The notes below the pieces were generated by a model. It saw only the letters and a list, made by a program, of their open reading frames with translations. It did not search any database and was not told the origin of the DNA. From Salinarimonas chemoclinalis (GTDB taxonomy: Bacteria; Pseudomonadota; Alphaproteobacteria; Rhizobiales; Beijerinckiaceae), in NCBI RefSeq assembly GCF_041514305.1, contig NZ_JBGMWH010000007.1, positions 62,001-126,000 on the forward strand: DNA of 64,000 nucleotides, read 5' to 3'. This document shows, in pieces, positions 58,171 to 64,000 of the stretch. Position 1 is the first letter of the stretch; every line of letters begins with the position of its first letter. A program made the translations under genes and the position numbers.

Positions 58171-58320
58171 CCACGCAATGTAAAATCAGAAGTTATATAT
58201 TACGCATCAGCGCTTCTAATGATCGGTATTCCTCGTCGCGCACGGCGGAGCCGACGCCCCGCCTTCGGGCGGGACGTCGGCTCGCGCGCGGGACGCGGCT
58301 GCGGCTCGGCTGCGACCCGG

Positions 58321-59307
58321 CTAGCTGCGCCAGGGCTGCGCCGCCGCGGCCGCCAGCGAGGGCGGCGGCGCGGGCTCCCGCGGCGCCCGCTCGGGGCCGA
58401 GGCGCGCGGCGTTGGTGAGCGCGGCGCCTGCGATGGTGACCATGCCGCCGAGCAGCACGCCGTATCCCGGCAGAATGCCCCAGTAGAGCACCTCGAGCGC
58501 CGTCGCCACGACGGGCAGGAGGTAGAGCAGCCCCGCCGCCCGACCCGCCGGAACGGAGCGCAGCGCCCAGGACCACAGCACGTATGCGGCGAGCCCCGGC
58601 AGCGTCGCGAGGTACAGGACCGCGAGCAGCGACGGGAGCGGCACGGTCCCCGACAGCATCAGGCTCGCGCCCTCGTGGCCGAAGGGCAGGAGCAGCAGCG
58701 TGCCGATCCAGATGCTGTAGGCGGTCAGCTCGAAGGGGCCCCATCCGCGCGCCAGGAGCCGCTTCGTGAGAACGAAGGCGATGGCCTGGAAGAACGTGGC
58801 GAGCAGCACGAACCAGGCGCCGGCGGTGAAGCGCACGCCCTCGCTCGCGTTCGTGGCGATGACCGTGACGCCGACGCAGGCGAGGCCGATCCCCGCCCAG
58901 CCGCGCCGGCCCATGCGCTCGCCCAGGAAGGCGAGCGCCAGGATCGCGGTGAAGACGGGTGTCGCGTTGTAGACGAGGCTCGCGGCGCTGGCGCTGAGCG
59001 TGAGTTCGCCGATGTTGAGGGCGAGCGCGTAGCCGAACACGCCGAAGAAGCCCAGCGCGACGAGCAGCGCCACGTCCGTCGCGCCGCGCGGCAGGCGCGG
59101 CCGCCAGACGAAGGCCGCCGCCACGAGGACGAGGGAGGTGGTCGCGTAGCGCGCCACGGCCATCTGCGCGGGATCGAAGGCCTCCATGGCGAGCCGGATG
59201 GCGGGAAAGACCGATCCCCAGAGGAAGACGGTCACGCCGAGGGCGGCCGCGACGCGGATGCCCCCGGAGGCTGCCGCGTCGGGCGCGGCGGAGAGTGGGG
59301 CGGCCAC
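58321..59307 (-). CDS. EamA/DMT-superfamily transporter
   Basis: A 328-residue membrane protein with about ten helices in two EamA repeats (ALGVTVFLWGSVFPAIRLAM to IGLACVGVTVIATNA, then WFVLLATFFQAIAFVLTKRL to LLGGMVTIAGAAL). The most likely start is GTG at 59307, two bases after the SDR stop, since the first helix begins about 20 residues later and no ATG is suitably placed. The C-terminal Pro/Ala tail is cytoplasmic. It is presumably co-transcribed with the SDR gene. Substrate unknown; amino acids or related metabolites are usual for the family. Confidence 0.85.
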   Translation of the reverse strand: MAAPLSAAPDAAASGGIRVAAALGVTVFLWGSVFPAIRLAMEAFDPAQMAVARYATTSLVLVAAAFVWRPRLPRGATDVALLVALGFFGVFGYALALNIGELTLSASAASLVYNATPVFTAILALAFLGERMGRRGWAGIGLACVGVTVIATNASEGVRFTAGAWFVLLATFFQAIAFVLTKRLLARGWGPFELTAYSIWIGTLLLLPFGHEGASLMLSGTVPLPSLLAVLYLATLPGLAAYVLWSWALRSVPAGRAAGLLYLLPVVATALEVLYWGILPGYGVLLGGMVTIAGAALTNAARLGPERAPREPAPPPSLAAAAAQPWRS

Positions 59308-59309
59308 GG

Positions 59310-60044
59310 TCAGGCGCTCGCGCGCACGAGGCCGCCGTCCACGAGCAGGCTCTGGCCGGTGATGTAGGACGACTCGTCCGAGACGAGGAAGGCGGCGGTG
59401 CGGGCCACCTCGGCCACGGTGGCGTACCGGCCCGCCGGGATCGCCGCGCGGCGCGCCTCGTCGAGCGGGTAGGAATCCACGAATCCCGGCAGGATCGCGT
59501 TGGCGCGGATCCCGTGCTCGGCGTAGCGCTCGGCGTAGAGGCGCGTCCAGGCGCCGAGCGCGGCGCGCAGGGTGGACGAGACCGGCATGGCGAGATCGGG
59601 CGCGCGCGCCGTGAAGCTCGAGATCGTCACGATCGCCCCGCGGCCGCGCTTCAGCATCAGCGGCGTCGTCAGCCGCGCGAGCCGCGTCACGCTGAGCACG
59701 ACGAGGTCGAAGCCGTGCCGCCAGGTCTCGTCGGAGAGGCCGACGAGGTCGCCCTTCGGGGGATGGCCGGTATTGTTGACCACCGCGTCGACGCGCCCCC
59801 AGCGCTCGACCGTGGCCGCGACGAGGCGCTCGATGTCGTCGGGCTCGGTCACCGAGCCGACGACCGAGAGGCCGCCGATCTCGGCGGCCACGGCCTGCGC
59901 GGCGCCGGAGGGAGACATGACGGCGACCCGCCAGCCGCGGCCGGCGAGCTCGCGGGCGATCCCCGCCCCGATGCCGCGGCCCGCGGCGGTGACGATGGCG
60001 ACCGGAGCGTCCGCTGCCTTCGCCCGTGCTTCGTTGGATGTCAT
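59310..60044 (-). CDS. Short-chain dehydrogenase/reductase family protein with atypical active site
   Basis: A 244-residue SDR-fold protein: cofactor loop AIVTAAGRGIGAGIARELAG and DAVVNNTGHPP, with Ser in IVTISSFTAR. Where the YxxxK motif should be, the sequence is MPVSSTLRAALGAW, which places Ser at the Tyr and Arg at the Lys. LYAERYAEHGIRANAILPGF and ITGQSLLVDGGL are otherwise normal. It may belong to a divergent SDR branch with other chemistry or be inactive as a dehydrogenase. The ATG at 60044 follows AAAGAGG. Divergent from a LysR gene and 2 bases upstream of the EamA start. Confidence 0.85.
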   Translation of the reverse strand: MTSNEARAKAADAPVAIVTAAGRGIGAGIARELAGRGWRVAVMSPSGAAQAVAAEIGGLSVVGSVTEPDDIERLVAATVERWGRVDAVVNNTGHPPKGDLVGLSDETWRHGFDLVVLSVTRLARLTTPLMLKRGRGAIVTISSFTARAPDLAMPVSSTLRAALGAWTRLYAERYAEHGIRANAILPGFVDSYPLDEARRAAIPAGRYATVAEVARTAAFLVSDESSYITGQSLLVDGGLVRASA

Positions 60045-60254
60045 CACGGCCTCTTTCCATGCATCTCGATGTGCTGTTCAATTGGGGGTACGTCGCGGCC
60101 GCCTGTCGCGAGAGAAGCACGCATGCGGCGCGAGAGATTATCTGTCGGGCCGCCGGCGGCCCCCCGGCCCGGAACCCGGCCGGGGACGAGGCCGCCGAGA
60201 CGGCCGCCGAGACCGCCGCCGAGACCCCGGCGAGAGGGAGCCGAGGAGCCCACC

Positions 60255-61172
60255 ATGACGCTCAAGCCCTCGCCCTTCGGCCCGATGCCGCCGCTCAACG
60301 CCCTGCGTGCCTTCGAGGCGAGCGCGCGGCTCGGCGCCTTCGCGGCGGCGGCGGAGGAGCTCGGCGTCACCCAGGGCGCCGTCGCGCAGCAGGTGCGGGC
60401 GCTCGAGGCGGTGCTCGGCGAGCCGCTGTTCGAGCGCCGCGCCCGCGGGCTCGCGCTCACCACGCGGGGCGAGGCCTTCGTCGAGCCCGTGCGGCGCGCC
60501 TTCGAGCTGATCGGCCAGGCGACGGCGAGCGCGGCGGCGCCCGCGGCCCGGCGCACGGCGGTGACGCTGAGCGTGCCGCCGACCTTCGCCGCCCGCTGGC
60601 TGGTCCCGCGGCTCGAGCGCTTCACGCGCCGCCATCCGACCGTGGACGTGCGCATCCTCGCGGTGGAGCGGCGCGTGCGGATCGGCCCGCGCGGGGAGGC
60701 CGATCTCGGCGTGCGCTACGGGGTCGCGCCCTTCGAGGGACTGGTGGCGGACCGGCTCGAGAGCCTGCCGCTGGTGCCGGTCTGCACCCCGGCCTACGCC
60801 GACCGGCACGGGCTCGCCGGAGGTCCGGCGCGGCTCGCGGGCGCGGTGCTCCTGCACGACGCGCACGCCCTGTGGCCGTCCTGGCTCGCCGCCTTCGGCG
60901 CGGGCGGGATCGACGCGAGCCGGGGCTTGCGCTTCAGCCAGACCACGCTCGCCCTCGACGCGGCGCTCGGCGGCCAGGGCGTCGCGTTGGCCCCCGAGCC
61001 GTTCGTCGCCTCGGACCTGCGCGAGGGCCGCCTCGCGGCGCCCTTCGGCCCCGAGCGGGTGCTCGCGAGCGCCGCCGGCCTCTGGGTCGTCGCCGCGCCG
61101 GGCCGGCGCACCGAGCCCGTCGAGGCGATGCGCGCCTGGCTCGTCGAGGAGGCCGCCGAGAACGCCCGGTGA
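60255..61172 (+). CDS. LysR-family regulator, GcvA-like, divergent from the SDR-EamA pair
   Basis: A 305-residue LysR-type regulator. The HTH is LNALRAFEASARLGAFAAAA, then EELGVTQGAVAQQVRALEAV, and LFERRARGLALTTRGEAF. The effector domain has ADLGVRYGVAPFEGLVADRL and AALGGQGVALAPEPFVASDL. GAGGAG lies 7 bases before the ATG at 60255; the long upstream frame crosses a GCCGCCGAGACC-type low-complexity leader. LysR proteins usually control the divergent neighbour, here SDR-EamA. It resembles the LysR at 54993 in type but is not a close copy. Confidence 0.9.
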   Translation: MTLKPSPFGPMPPLNALRAFEASARLGAFAAAAEELGVTQGAVAQQVRALEAVLGEPLFERRARGLALTTRGEAFVEPVRRAFELIGQATASAAAPAARRTAVTLSVPPTFAARWLVPRLERFTRRHPTVDVRILAVERRVRIGPRGEADLGVRYGVAPFEGLVADRLESLPLVPVCTPAYADRHGLAGGPARLAGAVLLHDAHALWPSWLAAFGAGGIDASRGLRFSQTTLALDAALGGQGVALAPEPFVASDLREGRLAAPFGPERVLASAAGLWVVAAPGRRTEPVEAMRAWLVEEAAENAR

Positions 61173-61196
61173 GCGCGGCCCGGCCTCGCGGCGCCC

Positions 61197-62981
61197 TCAG
61201 GCCACCGCGGCCCTCGGCGCGACATCCGCCGCCTGCGCGTCCACCCGCGCGGCCCCGAACAGGTCACCCTGGAGGTAGTCCACCCCCCAGCCCGCGAGCA
61301 TGACGGCGGCTTCCTCGGTCTCGACCCATTCCGCCACGGTGGGGATGCCGAGGTGGTGGGCGAGGTCGATCAGGGTGCGCACGAAGAAGCGGTCGTCCGG
61401 CGAGCGGGCGAGGTTCTGGACGAAGGCGCCGTCGATCTTGACGAGGTCCACGGGGAAGTCGCGCAGGTGGCGGAAGGAGGTGTGGCCGGCCCCGAAATCG
61501 TCGAGGGCGATGGCGACGCCCAGCGCCTTCATCGCGTCGAGCCGACCGCGGGTCGCGTCGGGATCGCGCACGGCGACCGTTTCCGTCACCTCGACGATGA
61601 GCCGCTCGGCGACGCCCGGATGCGCGCCCAGCGTCGCGGCGAGGATGCCGAGCCAGTCCGGCGTCTCCAGCGTGAGGGGCGAGAGGTTGATCGACAGGCG
61701 CTCCTCGGGATGGGCGAGGAGCCGGCGGGCCGCGAGTTCGAGCACGCGCGCGTCGAGCAGGGGCACGAGCCCGGCGCGCTCGACGAGCGGGATGATGTCG
61801 GCGGCGCCGACGATGCGCCCGTCCTCCTCGCGGATTCGCGCGAGCGCCTCGTGGAAGGCGACGCGGCGCGTGCCGCCGGCCTCGACCACCGGCTGGCGGG
61901 CGGCGACGACGCGGCGCTCGTTGAGCGCGGCGATGACGTCGAGCTCGCGCCCCGCCCGCGGCGCAGGCCCGCCGCGCAGCGTGCCGGGGCGGTAGATCTG
62001 CCAGCCGGCGGCGGTGCGGCGGCTCGCGGTGAGCGCTTCCTCGGCCCGGCGCAGCAGGCCCGCCGCTTCGCTCGCGTGGTCGGGGGCGCTCGCCGCGCCG
62101 ATGGCGACGCGCACGGAGACCGGGCCGCGGGGCGTCTGCAGCGGCGCGCCCTCGACGCCCGCACGCAGGCGCTCGGCGGCGATCGGCGCCTGATCGAGGG
62201 TGCAGGACAGGAGCGCGACGCCGAAGCGGTTCGAGGCATAACGCGCGAACACGTCGCGGCGGCGCATCACCACCGCCGCGCGGCGCATCGCCTCCTCGAT
62301 GGCGAGGTCCGCGACCTCGAAGCCGTGCTCCTCGTTGAGCCGCTCGAGGCCCTCGATCGACATGACGAGGAGCGTCATCGGGCGGTTCGCCCGCGCCGCG
62401 GCCGTGACGTCACGGCCGATCTGCGCGAGGAAGGCCGCCCGCGTGTCGGGACCCGACTGCGCCTCGCGCGCGACCGGGGCGAGGCGCAGCACGCCGTGGG
62501 CGAAGACCGGGCGGCCCTCGGAATCCGCGTACCAGCGGCCGGTGTCCTCCACCTGGACGCAGCCGTCCGCGGCGGCGCCGTGGGTGCCGCGGGCGGCGGC
62601 GGGCAGGCGCAGCAGGTAGGTGGCGCGATAGGGCACGCCCGCGCCGGAGGCAGCCTGCGCGCTCTCCACCCGGCCGGCGTCGAGCACGGCGTCGTGTCGC
62701 GTGCGCCCGCCGATGTCCTCGCAGGCGAGCCCGAAGGCCGCACCGGTGGCGAAGGGCGCCAGGTCGGGCAGGCCGAAGACCTCGGGGGCGTTGGCGCTCC
62801 AGGCGAGCGCGTCGCTTCCCACGTCCCAGTCGTAGACGACCTCGCCGATCGAGGTGAGCACCGAGCGCGGGTCGAGGGGGCCGCGGGCACGCTCGGGCCG
62901 GCACGCGGCGGGCTTCGCTCCGGCCTCGCTGCGGCCGGTCTCGCGTCTCGCGCCGCCGGGGCGTGCTCCCTCGAATTCCAT
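61197..62981 (-). CDS. Cyclic-di-GMP phosphodiesterase with degenerate GGDEF and intact EAL
   Basis: A 594-residue soluble protein with an N-terminal PAS-like sensor (VLTSIGEVVYDWDVGSDALA, then APEVFGLPDL), a GGDEF domain whose signature is ARYASNRFGVAL instead of GG(D/E)EF (about residue 245), and a C-terminal EAL domain. The EAL residues look complete: FHEALARI (about 374), SINLSPLTL, IVEVTET, ALDDFGAGHTSF, VKIDGAFVQNL, VAEWVETEE and GVDYLQGDLFG. It should hydrolyse c-di-GMP and lack cyclase activity; the GGDEF may bind GTP for control. No signal peptide or membrane helix. It is transcribed alone. Confidence 0.9.
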   Translation of the reverse strand: MEFEGARPGGARRETGRSEAGAKPAACRPERARGPLDPRSVLTSIGEVVYDWDVGSDALAWSANAPEVFGLPDLAPFATGAAFGLACEDIGGRTRHDAVLDAGRVESAQAASGAGVPYRATYLLRLPAAARGTHGAAADGCVQVEDTGRWYADSEGRPVFAHGVLRLAPVAREAQSGPDTRAAFLAQIGRDVTAAARANRPMTLLVMSIEGLERLNEEHGFEVADLAIEEAMRRAAVVMRRRDVFARYASNRFGVALLSCTLDQAPIAAERLRAGVEGAPLQTPRGPVSVRVAIGAASAPDHASEAAGLLRRAEEALTASRRTAAGWQIYRPGTLRGGPAPRAGRELDVIAALNERRVVAARQPVVEAGGTRRVAFHEALARIREEDGRIVGAADIIPLVERAGLVPLLDARVLELAARRLLAHPEERLSINLSPLTLETPDWLGILAATLGAHPGVAERLIVEVTETVAVRDPDATRGRLDAMKALGVAIALDDFGAGHTSFRHLRDFPVDLVKIDGAFVQNLARSPDDRFFVRTLIDLAHHLGIPTVAEWVETEEAAVMLAGWGVDYLQGDLFGAARVDAQAADVAPRAAVA

Positions 62982-63067
62982 GACGTCCCCGTCCCCCGCC
63001 CGTCGCCGCGCGAGCCCGCGCGCGCAGGTTCTCGGCGACGACGATGGGAGCGGAGGGTTAACGAAGG

Positions 63068-63373
63068 GTGAAGAACGGCGCGAGACTTGCTAGCAAGGAG
63101 GCGTCGTCCACATCGGAGGCCGCGGCGTTGCATAACGAGACATTAACGCGAGGGACCGAATGCCGCGCGCTCGTGCCTCTGGAGCCGCGGGCGCGAACGT
63201 CGCGCGCGGCCGCCGGACGTCCCGACGCCGGCTTCCTCACCCAGCTCATCGCCTGCGAACGGCGGCTGCCGGCCTATCGCGAGCGCCGCCGCGCCGAGCC
63301 GGCGGACGGCGCGGCGCGGTACGGCGCGACGGCGGCGCCCGGCGCACGGCCGGGCTGGTCGCGCAGCCTCTGA
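63068..63373 (+). CDS. Short conserved-looking hypothetical protein
   Basis: A 101-residue or shorter protein whose second half, DAGFLTQLIACERRLPAYRE then RRRAEPADGAARYGA, resembles short Hyphomicrobiales proteins of the FLxQLIA / RRRAEPAxA type that I remember as hypothetical. The frame opens at a GTG at 63068, and there is no in-frame ATG, so the true start is uncertain and may be further in. No signal peptide, membrane helix or catalytic motif. If it is not a gene, the stretch 62982-63507 holds nothing else that I can support. Confidence 0.5.
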   Translation: MKNGARLASKEASSTSEAAALHNETLTRGTECRALVPLEPRARTSRAAAGRPDAGFLTQLIACERRLPAYRERRRAEPADGAARYGATAAPGARPGWSRSL

Positions 63374-63507
63374 GCCCGGGCGCATCCGAACCCCGACACC
63401 GGCCTGGAGCCCGACGCGTCCGATTCTGGCGCGATCGTTCAAGCCCCGCCCGCAGAACGCCGTAGCCTTCGATGATCGGGTCCGCCCGCGACCCGCCGGA
63501 GGTGACG

Positions 63508-63981
63508 ATGGAGTTCGAGATCAACGGCGCGCGCGCGTCGATTCCAGAAGCCATGCGCGAGGATCGACTCCTCTGGGTCCTGCGGGACGCGTTCGGCCTG
63601 CGCGGTCCGCGCTACGGCTGCGGTGTAGGGGCCTGCGGCGCCTGCACCGTCCACGTCGACGGACGCGCGGAACGCTCCTGCCTGCTCACGGCCGGCGACG
63701 TCGCGGCCCGTCGCGTGGTGACCCTCGAGGGGCTCGGCGCCGGCCGGACGGACGGCCTGCATCCGGTCCAGCGCGCTTGGATCGAGGAGCGTGTTCCGCA
63801 ATGCGGCTATTGCCAGAACGGCCAGATCATGACGGCCGCCGCGCTCCTGGGCGCGGCACCGCCGGCCGATTCCGAGGAGGTCGCGGCGACCCTGGACACC
63901 GTGCTCTGCCGGTGCGGGACGCACGACCGCATCCGCCGCGCGATCGCCCGCGCCCGGGTTCTCGTGCGGGAGGGCGCGTGA
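63508..63981 (+). CDS. (2Fe-2S)-binding subunit of a molybdenum hydroxylase (IorA/xanthine-dehydrogenase small-subunit type)
   Basis: A 157-residue small subunit of the xanthine oxidase family, passing electrons from the molybdenum subunit. The plant-type [2Fe-2S] cysteines are C38, C43, C46 and C58 in YGCGVGACGACTVHV and RSCLL. The second cluster is held by QCGYCQNGQIM and LCRCGTHDRIRRAI. It lacks an FAD domain, as in isoquinoline 1-oxidoreductase-like two-subunit enzymes. The ATG at 63508 is chosen over an earlier one because GGAGGTG lies 5 bases upstream. Its TGA shares a base with the next ATG. Confidence 0.93.
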   Translation: MEFEINGARASIPEAMREDRLLWVLRDAFGLRGPRYGCGVGACGACTVHVDGRAERSCLLTAGDVAARRVVTLEGLGAGRTDGLHPVQRAWIEERVPQCGYCQNGQIMTAAALLGAAPPADSEEVAATLDTVLCRCGTHDRIRRAIARARVLVREGA

Positions 63982-64000
63982 TGGGGTGGTCGCGCCGCCG
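63981..64000 (+). CDS. Start of the molybdopterin-binding subunit gene (cut by the window edge)
   Basis: The ATG at 63981 overlaps the small-subunit stop (TGATG) and reads MGWSRR before the window ends. A twin-arginine start and the position directly after the (2Fe-2S) subunit fit an IorB-type large subunit that is exported by Tat, but only six codons are visible, so this is inference from context. Confidence 0.45.

Noticed and set aside
60146..60161. GGGCCGCCGGCGGCCC palindrome upstream of the LysR gene at 60255
   Set aside because: Fully G/C and of a kind expected frequently in this DNA; no half-site with LysR T-N11-A character.

Overview
The window is very GC-rich, densely coded chromosomal DNA from an alphaproteobacterium, most likely of the order Hyphomicrobiales (Rhizobiales). 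The evidence is a C4-pathway 5-aminolevulinate synthase (HemA) with an FnrL/FixK-type box, a TIGR02302/DUF4175 protein, a DUF2865 protein, a coaBC-dut pair and a RibB with a degenerate RibA-like tail. The genus cannot be fixed from sequence alone. I see no phage, transposase, integrase, CRISPR array or rRNA; one tRNA (Thr-GGT) is present.

Layout. 1-2.2 kb: 3' end of glcF, a secreted DUF2865 protein and a DUF6916-like protein. 2.3-16.4 kb: a galactoside utilisation locus. A leftward operon (binding protein, two permeases with an MmcQ/YjbR gene between them, GH36 alpha-galactosidase, SDR dehydrogenase, dgoK, dgoA, Phd-like protein, GH42 beta-galactosidase, ABC exporter) faces a rightward iclR-type regulator and ATPase gene. 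Most junctions are 4-base ATGA/GTGA overlaps. The proteins would import alpha- and beta-galactosides, cleave them and feed galactose into the DeLey-Doudoroff route, but galactonolactonase and galactonate dehydratase are not in the window. 16.4-20.9 kb: histidine degradation hutI-hutH-hutU with a HutC-like operator. 21-26.5 kb: S49 peptidase, GH13 alpha-glucosidase and TIGR02302 protein. 26.5-30.5 kb: HD-domain hydrolase, tag, MipA/OmpV, YgfZ and 3-hydroxyisobutyrate dehydrogenase.

30.76-35.69 kb: the most unusual part. Five rightward, mostly overlapping genes encode a fold-type III PLP decarboxylase homologue that lacks the Schiff-base lysine and the catalytic cysteine, two different spermidine-synthase-like proteins around a SAM methyltransferase, and an EamA-family transporter. 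I infer an undescribed pathway that makes and exports a small molecule, perhaps an aminopropylated or methylated amino acid or polyamine.

35.7-37.4 kb: a small membrane protein and a lower-GC two-gene module (conserved hypothetical plus DUF1828). 37.5-41.4 kb: murA, a small basic protein, hemA, tRNA-Thr and a LysE exporter. 41.6-45.2 kb: aroC, ribB and an MFS transporter. 45.2-46.8 kb: a small helix-rich protein, a Cys-rich secreted protein and an L,D-transpeptidase. 47-50.3 kb: coaBC-dut, an Rrf2 regulator and cysK. 50.5-51.7 kb: a second lower-GC two-gene module (DUF488 plus partner). 51.8-54.8 kb: polA. 55-61.2 kb: two LysR regulators around an ornithine-cyclodeaminase-family gene, a membrane desaturase/hydroxylase, an EamA transporter and an atypical SDR. 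61.2-64 kb: a degenerate-GGDEF/EAL protein, a short hypothetical, and the start of a molybdenum-hydroxylase operon cut by the window edge.
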